Virus record (IMG/VR): IMGVR_UViG_3300044633_001253
Span: 1-29,690 of that record
Length of the DNA stretch: 29,690 nucleotides
Source of the DNA: a virus
Strand: one strand, 5' to 3'
Shown here piece by piece: positions 13,549 through 19,639 of this stretch; within the stretch, counting starts at the first letter, position 1, and every line of letters begins with the position of its first letter. The notes under the pieces were generated by a model. It was not told where the DNA came from, made no database searches, and saw only the letters and a list, made by a program, of their open reading frames with translations. The position numbers were made by a program, and so were the translations under genes.

Positions 13549-13577
13549 ACTCTACCACGTAGTTTAAACAAAGTCAA
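13549..13577 (-). promoter_or_regulatory. Sigma70-type promoter
   Basis: On the - strand: TTGACT (13577-13572), 17 nt ending in TGG, TAGAGT (13554-13549), 9 nt to the ATG at 13539. The -35 box begins right after the T-run of the upstream terminator. Confidence 0.75.
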
Positions 13578-13609
13578 CAAAAAACCCGCCAGATTTCTCT
13601 AGCGGGTTT
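13578..13609 (-). terminator. Terminator after the SPFH gene
   Basis: On the - strand, AAACCCGC (13609-13602) pairs with GCGGGTTT (13589-13582), followed by TTTTTG. Strong GC stem with a T-tract, 18 nt after the SPFH stop. Confidence 0.85.
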
Positions 13610-13627
13610 CTCCACTTATCCTACCAC

Positions 13628-14533
13628 TTATCGGTTGGTATTTCCAACATTAATGAACGGCACAACTCCTCCGCCATTATATACCGGCAACTTACCATCC
13701 CACCTCTGAAGCGCTTCATACTGAACCAGTGCCGGGGTTAGAGACTGAGCCAACACCAAGTTAGCCTTGGACTGAGCCTCTGCCTTAAGAGCAATACTCC
13801 GAGCCTCACCCTCTGCCTTGGCAATGTTACTTTCCTTCTCACCACGAGCCTTCTCAATCACCTGATCCGCCTCAGCCTTACTTTGACGAACCTTGGTTTC
13901 AGCCTCAATAGCCTTCTGACTAGCTTCTAGTACAGCATTGATACGAGTCTGAACACTCTGATCAACACGAAGACCACCGTGGAAGCTGATCAACTCAAAC
14001 CTAAATCCCTTGGGTCCAAGTTGGACGTTAAGATTGCTCTTAACATTGTCAAGAAGATACTGCTTCCTCTCACCAAAGATGTCACTAGCCTTCATAGTAC
14101 TAGCAACACGATTGAATGCGTTATTCACCTCATTCCTCATAAATCCATGAGTAATAACATCAGGCGACTGACGAAACTCAACGAAAATCTGAGGAACCTT
14201 CTCAGCAATAAACGTGTAAGCCAGAGCAATATCAGCATTAACCACCGCACCTTCAATACTATTGAAAGTTACACTGTCATCGCCAGGACTTTCCTTGCTC
14301 CCACGTTCACGATCCCACACAGCATTCTGCATAAAAGTAGGGAACTTATAGATATCCTCAGTGATAGGGTTGTAGAACACACCACCAGTAACCAACGGGA
14401 AATCATTGACTCCCTTCTGGCTACCCCACTGATTTACCTTGATACCAACATAACCAGGCTCAACCCTATCACAACCAGTGAAAGTTGAGATGGCGACGAT
14501 ACCGGCGATTAGACTAACGATCTTCTTATTCAT
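13628..14533 (-). CDS. SPFH/Band-7 (prohibitin-like) lipoprotein
   Basis: A 301-aa protein with a lipoprotein signal (MNKKIVSLIAGIVAISTFTG then Cys21) followed at once by an SPFH start, CDRVEPGYVGIKVNQWGS. The SPFH domain spans about 24-195 (ITEDIYKFPTFMQNAVWDRE, VNADIALAYTFIAEKVPQIF). The C-terminal third is an Ala/Glu/Lys coiled coil (KAIEAETKVRQSKAEADQVI, ARGEKESNIAKAEGEARSIA). SPFH proteins oligomerise into membrane cages that scaffold or protect membrane complexes. Here the lipid anchor replaces the usual N-terminal membrane helix. It overlaps a two-span membrane protein gene upstream by ATGAATAA, so they likely act together. Codon use is more C-rich at third positions than in neighbours, suggesting transfer. 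Confidence 0.88.
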   Translation of the reverse strand: MNKKIVSLIAGIVAISTFTGCDRVEPGYVGIKVNQWGSQKGVNDFPLVTGGVFYNPITEDIYKFPTFMQNAVWDRERGSKESPGDDSVTFNSIEGAVVNADIALAYTFIAEKVPQIFVEFRQSPDVITHGFMRNEVNNAFNRVASTMKASDIFGERKQYLLDNVKSNLNVQLGPKGFRFELISFHGGLRVDQSVQTRINAVLEASQKAIEAETKVRQSKAEADQVIEKARGEKESNIAKAEGEARSIALKAEAQSKANLVLAQSLTPALVQYEALQRWDGKLPVYNGGGVVPFINVGNTNR

Positions 14534-14777
14534 TTTCTTTGTTTTTATTTTCTTTGTTTTTATTTTCTTCTAGTTTCTTGACCAACTTGGTCACATCACT
14601 TTTTAAGATTACCAGCGTGCTGATAAAAAGTCCAGCAAAAAGTGCGGACCCGATAAGATTTGCAATGTCACTTTTTTGATTAATCAATATCACGGATGTG
14701 TTAAAAACATAAGCACCCGCTGTCATCAAAACAAAATACTTTGTGCAATACTTTACAATATTTTTATTACTAAACAT
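14526..14777 (-). CDS. Two-span membrane protein, SPFH partner candidate
   Basis: An 83-aa protein with two membrane segments (YFVLMTAGAYVFNTSVILI about 14-32; IGSALFAGLFISTLVILKS about 42-60) and a charged C-terminus with the repeat KNKENKNKENE. That tail comes from a 15-nt tandem duplication at 14535-14565. AAGGAG lies 9 nt before the ATG. It overlaps the SPFH gene by 8 nt. Small membrane proteins often accompany prohibitin-like proteins, so a partner role is plausible but unproven. Confidence 0.65.
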   Translation of the reverse strand: MFSNKNIVKYCTKYFVLMTAGAYVFNTSVILINQKSDIANLIGSALFAGLFISTLVILKSDVTKLVKKLEENKNKENKNKENE

Positions 14778-14780
14778 ATA

Positions 14781-15170
14781 TTAATTCTCCTTGATATAAA
14801 GTTCTGGAACTTCAGTGGTCAATGGAATAACTACATCATTCAAAGGTTCATCTGATTCAGCTGAATCATAATCGCCGTCTCTTGTGTTTGGAATAGGCAG
14901 ATTATCAATATTCCAATTTGCACGACATTCTTTGGCAGTCTTCTTTAGTGGAGGAAGTTCATTGCCATCCTTGTCATATACAATGACATACTGAAAACTA
15001 TTATCATAGGTACAATCGTTGTACTCACTATGAACTACCATAACCATTGTGGTTGCTTCAGGAGGATAATACTTCTTGGCAAACGCAATATGTTCACTAT
15101 ACTTTTGTGTATTAGGAACGTAACCAAGTTTGGCTAGATCCTGTAATGTTGCTCTACGATATGAACTCAT
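14781..15170 (-). CDS. Hypothetical protein
   Basis: A 129-aa soluble protein, not recognised: RRATLQDLAKLGYVPNTQKY, FAKKYYPPEATTMVMVVHSE, FQYVIVYDKDGNELPPLKKT, and an acidic tail (DGDYDSAESDEPLND). Middle gene of the five-gene unit that ends with the SPFH lipoprotein; 3 nt from its upstream neighbour. Confidence 0.62.
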   Translation of the reverse strand: MSSYRRATLQDLAKLGYVPNTQKYSEHIAFAKKYYPPEATTMVMVVHSEYNDCTYDNSFQYVIVYDKDGNELPPLKKTAKECRANWNIDNLPIPNTRDGDYDSAESDEPLNDVVIPLTTEVPELYIKEN

Positions 15171-15173
15171 ATA

Positions 15174-15560
15174 TTAAAACTTTAGAACTTCCTCACGGAT
15201 AATAGACAGATGTTCATATTCATCACCATATAGGTCTTCGTGGATACACTGAACATCACCAAAAAGTTCAATTAGTGATTCAAGCAGTGGATTTGGCTTA
15301 TATTCCTTCGTTGCATTATCCCACTCACGTTCAACTTCTTCACCTTCTACTACAATCTTGAGATCTTCATATCCAATATAGAATGAGGTTGCGCCACCAT
15401 CGTTAAATTCGTGGTTATTAAGATACATCTCAATGCTGTCCAGTGTAGGATTATCAACAAAGATCTTCTTTAGTTCAGCCTTAAACTCCTTCTGGAGTTC
15501 TGACTTAACTGTGTTGAGTTGATTCTTTAGCTCTTCAATTTTCTTAAGTGACTCTTTCAT
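15174..15560 (-). CDS. Hypothetical protein with N-terminal coiled coil
   Basis: A 128-aa acidic protein. Residues 1-35 form a coiled coil (ESLKKIEELKNQLNTVKSEL), followed by an alpha/beta domain (TSFYIGYEDLKIVVEGEEVE). Not recognised. Upstream is a short (AAAAC)x3 repeat in the 18-nt gap after the DUF6915-like gene. Confidence 0.62.
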   Translation of the reverse strand: MKESLKKIEELKNQLNTVKSELQKEFKAELKKIFVDNPTLDSIEMYLNNHEFNDGGATSFYIGYEDLKIVVEGEEVEREWDNATKEYKPNPLLESLIELFGDVQCIHEDLYGDEYEHLSIIREEVLKF

Positions 15561-15578
15561 ATGTTTTGTTTTGTTTTG

Positions 15579-16055
15579 TTAGTCTCCGATTACATTTTTA
15601 ATACTACCACCGAAAGTTTTAGAAGTCAAACCATTTTTAGCACGGGATTTACGACCTTCATCAATTTTCACAAAGCTAGGAGGATGTGAAATGCCATTCT
15701 GCATCCAACTCTTGAACTCCATTTCAGCCAGATAATCTTGTGCTGAAGGAATAAACTTATTAGCAAAGTCTTCCAAACAATGTTGTTCACCAATATCCCG
15801 CACACTTACACTACGTCCATCACTATTAATAATAGTAGGAAAACGATGATCACTTGTTTCTGGACCACTATTAGCAAACTTTACTCGTTCCAGAATATTA
15901 CTAAGAAACCAACTATTGTGGGTTAGAGCACGATGTCGGTTATCCGCAATTGCACCCTTACTACAATCCATAAAGGCGTGAATAGGTTCATAATCCTGTG
16001 GCTGACCGCCGAACTTACGGACTGAACTTTGAGCGTGAATATATGGCTTTGACAT
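15579..16055 (-). CDS. DUF6915-like protein
   Basis: A 158-aa protein that matches the pattern I know as DUF6915: PYIHAQSSVRKFGGQPQDYE, PIHAFMDCSKGAIADNRHRA, LTHNSWF, then INSDGRSVSVRDIGEQHCLE. Conserved His residues in 'RHRALTHN' and 'GEQH' suggest a metal or phosphate site, possibly a hydrolase, but the function is unknown. Found widely in phages and bacteria. First gene of the unit leading to the SPFH lipoprotein; its promoter gives a near-leaderless mRNA. Confidence 0.75.
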   Translation of the reverse strand: MSKPYIHAQSSVRKFGGQPQDYEPIHAFMDCSKGAIADNRHRALTHNSWFLSNILERVKFANSGPETSDHRFPTIINSDGRSVSVRDIGEQHCLEDFANKFIPSAQDYLAEMEFKSWMQNGISHPPSFVKIDEGRKSRAKNGLTSKTFGGSIKNVIGD

Positions 16056-16064
16056 AACAAACTC

Positions 16065-16093
16065 AATCTACCACAGGTTTTATAACAAGTCAA
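16065..16093 (-). promoter_or_regulatory. Sigma70-type promoter of the SPFH unit
   Basis: On the - strand: TTGACT (16093-16088), 17 nt ending in TGG, TAGATT (16070-16065), 9 nt to the ATG at 16055. It follows directly on the upstream terminator's T-run. Confidence 0.8.
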
Positions 16094-16126
16094 AACAAAA
16101 ATCCCCTCTTTTTACGGAGGGGATTT
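16093..16126 (-). terminator. Terminator after the phosphoesterase gene
   Basis: AAATCCCCTC (16126-16117 on the - strand) pairs with GAGGGGATTT (16108-16099), followed by TTGTTTTG. A 10-bp stem, 6 nt after the stop at 16133. Confidence 0.85.
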
Positions 16127-16132
16127 GTATAC

Positions 16133-16807
16133 TTAATGATGTTTATCTTGCTTAACGTGGTTCTTATTCAACATAATCTTCTGAATCTCTGGGAATGACA
16201 ACGGCTTACCGTGACCATCCCAACCTACATCCAGAATTTTATTGTCTGGATAATCTACCTGAGTGGTTGGATTGGTATAGTGACTATGACCACTCAACTG
16301 CCAAGCACCCTTTTGCATTTGGTTAAAGATTTGATGTGGGTAATGATGAATAACAATCATATGACCGTTTACAATCAATTCCTTATAATAACCCAGATAA
16401 GTTAGTTTACCAATTGCATATGGATACACTTCAATGCCATCATTAGGACTGTTACCAGTGAATCTAACCATATTCAAATGGCCAGCAACAGCATCTTCAT
16501 AATGCTTACGAATACAGCTGTTATGATTGCCCCAAATATAAGCAATGTTTTGACAATTGATTCTAGCCAGAATTTCATTGAACTCAGGCGGAGTAATATT
16601 AAGACAAAAATCACCAAGATGAATTAGTGTATCTTCTGGACGCACCACTTCATTGATCTTCGCAATCAAAGCATCATCGTGTTCATAACGATCTTTATAT
16701 CCTCTAGCTTCAAATATGAAGCTTTGATTATGTCGGAAATGAGTATCACTGGTAAAGAATACCTTGTGATCATCATTATGAATTAGTTTTAGCGGTCTTT
16801 CAAACAT
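16133..16807 (-). CDS. Metallophosphoesterase (Pnkp-phosphatase-like partner)
   Basis: A 224-aa calcineurin-type phosphoesterase with the full metal-site set: Asp21-x-His23 (SDTHF), Gly65-Asp66 (HLGDF), Gly93-Asn94-His95 (WGNHN), His154 (VIHHYPH) and Gly173-His174-x-His176 (SGHSH). Family members hydrolyse phosphomono- or diesters using two metals. The gene overlaps the kinase gene upstream by 8 nt (ATGTTTGA), an order that mirrors kinase-phosphatase in bacterial Pnkp. A role in removing 2',3'-cyclic or 3'-phosphates from broken RNA is therefore attractive but not shown; a nucleotidase is the alternative. Confidence 0.87.
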   Translation of the reverse strand: MFERPLKLIHNDDHKVFFTSDTHFRHNQSFIFEARGYKDRYEHDDALIAKINEVVRPEDTLIHLGDFCLNITPPEFNEILARINCQNIAYIWGNHNSCIRKHYEDAVAGHLNMVRFTGNSPNDGIEVYPYAIGKLTYLGYYKELIVNGHMIVIHHYPHQIFNQMQKGAWQLSGHSHYTNPTTQVDYPDNKILDVGWDGHGKPLSFPEIQKIMLNKNHVKQDKHH

Positions 16808-17258
16808 AAATTACCTCATCAATGCCTTCATTTGTAGAAGGTTCTTCAAACTTAGCAAGCATTTTGTCGATTACAAAAGTAGGTACAACTCTACCACCTT
16901 CACTACCTCTCTTCTGGTTTCGTGCAATTAATCCATCACGATCCATCTTGAATACAAGAGCAACTACCTTTGCACCATACTTTTTGGCTGTATTAGTGTA
17001 GTCACTTCGTTCTCTACGATTTACACTAGTTGCGTCTACTAATACATTTTTACCATCTTTTAGAAATTCGTCAACCTTTCGTTTGATATGACCAAAAACT
17101 TGATTTGTGCAAGTTTGGTCCGTTTCTCCACTTCCAAATTTTGCACGTAGTTCATCACTACTTAGATATTCAATATCTTTGTCTTTAATAAAGTTCTTTG
17201 CATAAGTTGACTTACCACTTCCAGGCAAGCCAACGGCAATATAAATTGTGTTATTCAT
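16800..17258 (-). CDS. P-loop polynucleotide kinase-like protein
   Basis: A 152-aa P-loop kinase resembling the N-terminal kinase domain of T4 Pnk. Walker A is GLPGSGKST (residues 10-18). YLSSDELRAKFG follows. NVLVDATSVNRRERSDYTNT corresponds to T4's 'ISDTNLNPERR' region, and RNQKRGSEGGRVVP to its 'RNSKRGTKAVP' lid. The T4 HAD phosphatase domain is absent: 152 aa against about 301 aa. A separate overlapping gene codes a metallophosphoesterase instead. Predicted role: phosphorylating RNA or DNA 5'-OH ends before ligation. Confidence 0.85.
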   Translation of the reverse strand: MNNTIYIAVGLPGSGKSTYAKNFIKDKDIEYLSSDELRAKFGSGETDQTCTNQVFGHIKRKVDEFLKDGKNVLVDATSVNRRERSDYTNTAKKYGAKVVALVFKMDRDGLIARNQKRGSEGGRVVPTFVIDKMLAKFEEPSTNEGIDEVIYV

Positions 17259-17264
17259 ATGTGT

Positions 17265-17293
17265 ATATTAACATCTACTTGTTATAAAGTCAA
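17265..17293 (-). promoter_or_regulatory. Sigma70-type promoter of the kinase/phosphoesterase pair
   Basis: On the - strand: TTGACT (17293-17288), 17 nt, TAATAT (17270-17265), 6 nt to the ATG at 17258, predicting a leaderless mRNA. Confidence 0.8.
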
Positions 17294-17337
17294 GAGAAAA
17301 TTGTAAAGAGGAAGTAAAAGATGTTTATTTGGGGTGG

Positions 17338-17365
17338 TTGATATGGTATATATGTAATGTAATCA
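17338..17365 (+). promoter_or_regulatory. Candidate promoter of the EF-hand gene
   Basis: TTGATA (17338-17343), 16 nt, TAATCA (17360-17365). Unlike the others it leaves a leader of about 22 nt carrying AAAGGA 6 nt before the ATG at 17394, a normal Shine-Dalgarno layout. Confidence 0.45.
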
Positions 17366-17393
17366 ATGGTGGTTACACAAACAAAGGAAATAT

Positions 17394-17708
17394 ATGTTAA
17401 AATATCTATTAGTATTAACCGCAGCATTATCTCTAAATGCTCAAGAAGGTCCAAAAGGTCCACCTCCAGGTAATCGTCCTCCTCGTCCAAAGTTGACAGA
17501 GGAACAAAAAGCACAACGTGTTGCTTTGGTTGCTAAATATGATGTGAATAAAGATGGTAAGTTGGACAAAGAAGAACGTACCAAGGTCAGTGATGATGAT
17601 CGTAAATTAATGAGAAGTTTTGGTCCACCACCAGGCGGTCCAAGAGGTCCAAAACACGATGGTCCACCAAAAGATGGTGATAGACCAACCAAACCAAAGA
17701 AGAACTAA
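17394..17708 (+). CDS. Secreted single-EF-hand, Pro/Gly-rich protein
   Basis: A 104-aa protein with a signal peptide (MLKYLLVLTAALSLNA, cut probably before Gln17), a Pro/Gly-rich linker (GPPPGNRPPRPKLTEEQ) and one perfect EF-hand loop, Asp50-V-Asn52-K-Asp54-G-K-L-Asp58-K-E-Glu61, with helix VALVAKYD before it. A second Pro/Gly-rich, Lys-rich tail (GPPPGGPRGPKHDGPP) follows. It should bind Ca2+ outside the cytoplasm. Proteins of this kind abound in Verrucomicrobia and Planctomycetes but are rare in phages. It stands alone on the + strand with its own promoter, Shine-Dalgarno site and terminator, like a captured host gene. Function unknown. Confidence 0.78.
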   Translation: MLKYLLVLTAALSLNAQEGPKGPPPGNRPPRPKLTEEQKAQRVALVAKYDVNKDGKLDKEERTKVSDDDRKLMRSFGPPPGGPRGPKHDGPPKDGDRPTKPKKN

Positions 17709-17718
17709 TAAACAAATA

Positions 17719-17746
17719 ACCCCACTAAATTAATAGTGGGGTTTTC
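17719..17746. terminator. Bidirectional terminator, copy 1 of a repeated hairpin
   Basis: ACCCCACTA (17719-17727) pairs with TAGTGGGGT (17734-17742) around AATTAA, followed by TTTT on the + strand. It ends the EF-hand gene and, read in reverse, the gene at 17767-18081. The same 24-base hairpin occurs at 19188 and 19640. Confidence 0.87.
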
Positions 17747-17766
17747 ATATTCAACTAATATGTGAA

Positions 17767-18081
17767 TTAGGCAGTGGTTGTTGGATCATTGTCACTAGCA
17801 GCTTCCAAACGAGCAGCTTGTGCATTTACCAAGTCAGCAGCAGCTTGAATTGCTTCTTCACTTGGATGTGGAGTGTTTAATACTGTTACAGCACTATCAG
17901 TTGCAGCACTCAAACGTGCCAATGCGTCTTGTAGATTATTAATTGCAGCCATAATTTCGTTTAACCTTTCAGTTTGTTGTTTGTTACTATCTAAAACAGC
18001 TTTCAATAACACTAAATCATAACACTCGTTATTATCGTTATTACCAAAAACCATCTTAAAAAACTTTTTTAGTGTATTCAT
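17767..18081 (-). CDS. Hypothetical helical protein
   Basis: A 104-aa protein: a basic N-terminus (MNTLKKFFKMVFGN), then a long helical stretch (ERLNEIMAAINNLQDALARL) and an Ala-rich repeat region (HPSEEAIQAAADLVNAQAAR, LEAASDNDPTTTA). The Ala/Leu heptads suggest a trimeric or dimeric coiled coil as in small virion or fibre-associated proteins. Lies beside the two tagged head-protein candidates. TATTTAAT, one base from the candidate late motif, lies 5 nt before the ATG; a TTTACT-16-TATACA pair upstream is an alternative promoter. Confidence 0.62.
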   Translation of the reverse strand: MNTLKKFFKMVFGNNDNNECYDLVLLKAVLDSNKQQTERLNEIMAAINNLQDALARLSAATDSAVTVLNTPHPSEEAIQAAADLVNAQAARLEAASDNDPTTTA

Positions 18082-18130
18082 ATAATATTAAATATCAAAC
18101 TCTTGTATATAATTAGTTACATTAAAGTAA

Positions 18131-18163
18131 AAAACCCCACCAATTTATTTTAATCGGTGGGGC
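18131..18163 (-). terminator. Terminator after the 324-aa tagged protein gene
   Basis: CCCCACC (18162-18156 read on the - strand) pairs with GGTGGGG (18141-18135), followed by TTTTTTACTTT. Related to, but not identical with, the thrice-repeated hairpin nearby. Confidence 0.82.
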
Positions 18164-18184
18164 TTGATATAAAGATTATCTTTT

Positions 18185-19159
18185 TTATACTAATACAGCG
18201 TCATATAACTGGGTTGAATTTGCAGCTTTTATTCGAAGATGAACTTTGCCATCACTCGATGTCATTACATCAATTACCTCAGCGCCTTTTAAAGCAAGTT
18301 CAGGTAGTGAACCACCATCAGTAGTTACTTCACTTAATGCTAATTGTGGCAGTCCCAATCGATTTGCTAATGCTTCAACTTTAGATTGGTTACCTTTACG
18401 AACTTTTAGTTCAGCTAGTTCATCAACCATATTAAAGTATTCTTGTCCTTTGGAACTAATAATTTGAGATTTGATATTACGTTTTTCATCTTCCAAAGCT
18501 GGAGTGTCACCGTCGTAGCTTAAAGCTACACTCTTAAGAGTTTCTATAATTTCGATGTATCGTTCAATCATAGATACAATGTCACCAGTGTCCTCGTTCA
18601 ATTTTTTACGTAGAAGACCCAAGTGTTTTTGAAATGTTTCATCTACTGGTCTTTTTAATCCACCATCTGTATAAAGTATGTCTAATACTTGTTTAAAGTT
18701 TTCATCACTCCAATTTGGAAAGTTGCTTCTAATATCGGAATCTCCTTCTCCTTGACTCAAACTTACAAAATCTTTAGCTGAGATTCCCAAAGAATATGAA
18801 CCTTTACCAAAATGTTTTATATATTGCTTAGCAGTATCTTTTACTACTTCATCTGATACGCCACTACCTTTTTTAACTTTTTTAACAATTTTTACAAACT
18901 CGTTTCCTTTCAATTCATAACCACTTTCTTTGAATTCATCCACCAATTCATTAAATGCAGGCGTACCTTTTTCAATATCTAAATCATCCAAAACGGTATC
19001 AACTTCAAATGAAGAGGCATAACCACTACTATTTTGATCTAGCCAAAAGCCTAGTTTAGCACCTATGGTGTCGTCGTCAGGCTCAAATAATCCTTCATTC
19101 AATTTTTTATTGAGAAGACCTAAATGTTTTTTAAATGTTTCGTTAAGTTTATTACTCAT
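18185..19159 (-). CDS. Tagged putative internal head protein (two-module)
   Basis: A 324-aa protein with two copies of an 18-residue tag: residues 5-22 (LNETFKKHLGLLNKKLNE) and 172-189 (VDETFQKHLGLLRKKLNE). Each is followed by a separate module: 23-170 has winged-helix-like segments (FEVDTVLDDLDIEKGTPAFN, SDENFKQVLDILYTDGG), and 190-324 has a helical hairpin plus a small beta tail (ELALKGAEVIDVMTSSDGKV). The neighbouring gene carries the same tag at the same place. Tags that end in L-x-E resemble T4 capsid-targeting peptides cut by the prohead protease after (L/I)xE. I infer two injected or core proteins fused in one polypeptide. The TATTTATA motif precedes the gene. Confidence 0.65.
   Translation of the reverse strand: MSNKLNETFKKHLGLLNKKLNEGLFEPDDDTIGAKLGFWLDQNSSGYASSFEVDTVLDDLDIEKGTPAFNELVDEFKESGYELKGNEFVKIVKKVKKGSGVSDEVVKDTAKQYIKHFGKGSYSLGISAKDFVSLSQGEGDSDIRSNFPNWSDENFKQVLDILYTDGGLKRPVDETFQKHLGLLRKKLNEDTGDIVSMIERYIEIIETLKSVALSYDGDTPALEDEKRNIKSQIISSKGQEYFNMVDELAELKVRKGNQSKVEALANRLGLPQLALSEVTTDGGSLPELALKGAEVIDVMTSSDGKVHLRIKAANSTQLYDAVLV
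18593..18646 (-). repeat. Head-tag repeat, internal copy
   Basis: Encodes residues 172-189 of the 324-aa protein: VDETFQKHLGLLRKKLNE. It differs from the N-terminal copy at four positions (L/V, N/D, K/Q, N/R). The repeat is visible at nucleotide level too. Confidence 0.75.
19094..19147 (-). repeat. Head-tag repeat, N-terminal copy of the 324-aa protein
   Basis: Encodes residues 5-22, LNETFKKHLGLLNKKLNE, ending with the L-x-E that I propose as a protease site. Confidence 0.75.
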
Positions 19160-19163
19160 ATAA

Positions 19164-19171
19164 TATAAATA
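19164..19171 (-). promoter_or_regulatory. Candidate late promoter motif
   Basis: TATTTATA on the - strand, 4 nt before the ATG at 19159, in the gap after a terminator. Same octamer as before the adhesin gene at 637. Confidence 0.45.
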
Positions 19172-19187
19172 TATAGAAAAATAAAAA

Positions 19188-19211
19188 ACCCCACTAAATT
19201 AATAGTGGGGT
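19188..19211 (-). terminator. Terminator, copy 2 of the repeated hairpin
   Basis: ACCCCACTA, AATTAA loop, TAGTGGGGT on the + strand; on the - strand it is followed by TTTTTTATTTTT. It ends the gene at 19243-19611. Confidence 0.87.
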
Positions 19212-19242
19212 TAGTGTTTTAATTATTTAAATGATTAATTAT

Positions 19243-19611
19243 TTACTTATTAGTAGAGTTATTAAAATCATCAATAATACTTTCTATCTCCTCCTTCGCA
19301 TTTTGTCTTCTGCCAAAATATTTTGAACTAGTAAATCTATGAACCGCAATCAACCTTTTTATTCTTTCAGCCTTCTCAGGATCACTCACTTTCACCTTTT
19401 CATACGCGTCTTCCCATTTTTTCCTCAATTGAATATTGTCATATCCTACCTTGCCGCTAAGTAATACAGCACCCGCAACAGCCATAGCTGTCAATATATC
19501 TTTAAAACCTTCATTTAAAAGATCAACATTTTCTTCAGACATAGATTCATTCAATCTTTTGTGTAGAAGAGTTAAATGCTTTTGAAATGTTTCGTTAAGT
19601 AAATTGTTCAT
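19243..19611 (-). CDS. Tagged putative internal head protein (small)
   Basis: A 122-aa protein starting with the same tag in the same register, residues 5-22 (LNETFQKHLTLLHKRLNE). A second L-x-E (LLNE, 31-34) follows, then a hydrophobic segment (ILTAMAVAGAVLLSGKVGY, about 38-56) and a basic helical tail (KAERIKRLIAVHRFTSSKYF). A cleaved tag would leave a small basic protein with one possible membrane-inserting helix, in line with a capsid-packaged, ejected protein; this is inference. It has its own TATTTATA motif and its own terminator. Confidence 0.65.
   Translation of the reverse strand: MNNLLNETFQKHLTLLHKRLNESMSEENVDLLNEGFKDILTAMAVAGAVLLSGKVGYDNIQLRKKWEDAYEKVKVSDPEKAERIKRLIAVHRFTSSKYFGRRQNAKEEIESIIDDFNNSTNK
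19546..19599 (-). repeat. Head-tag repeat, copy in the 122-aa protein
   Basis: Encodes residues 5-22, LNETFQKHLTLLHKRLNE, ending at residue 22 exactly as in the neighbouring 324-aa protein. Confidence 0.75.
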
Positions 19612-19616
19612 ATCTA

Positions 19617-19624
19617 TATAAATA
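19617..19624 (-). promoter_or_regulatory. Candidate late promoter motif
   Basis: TATTTATA on the - strand, 5 nt before the ATG at 19611 (TATTTATATAGAT-ATG), very close to the copies before 637 and 1945. Confidence 0.48.
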
Positions 19625-19639
19625 TATACAAAAAATAAA

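Noticed and set aside
13979-14488. 169-codon rightward frame opposite the SPFH gene
   Set aside because: The SPFH protein on the other strand is unmistakable and this frame has no recognisable features.
17441-17692. Leftward frame opposite the EF-hand gene
   Set aside because: It is a shadow of the Pro/Gly-rich codons; the + strand frame has a signal peptide, a perfect EF-hand loop and a terminator.
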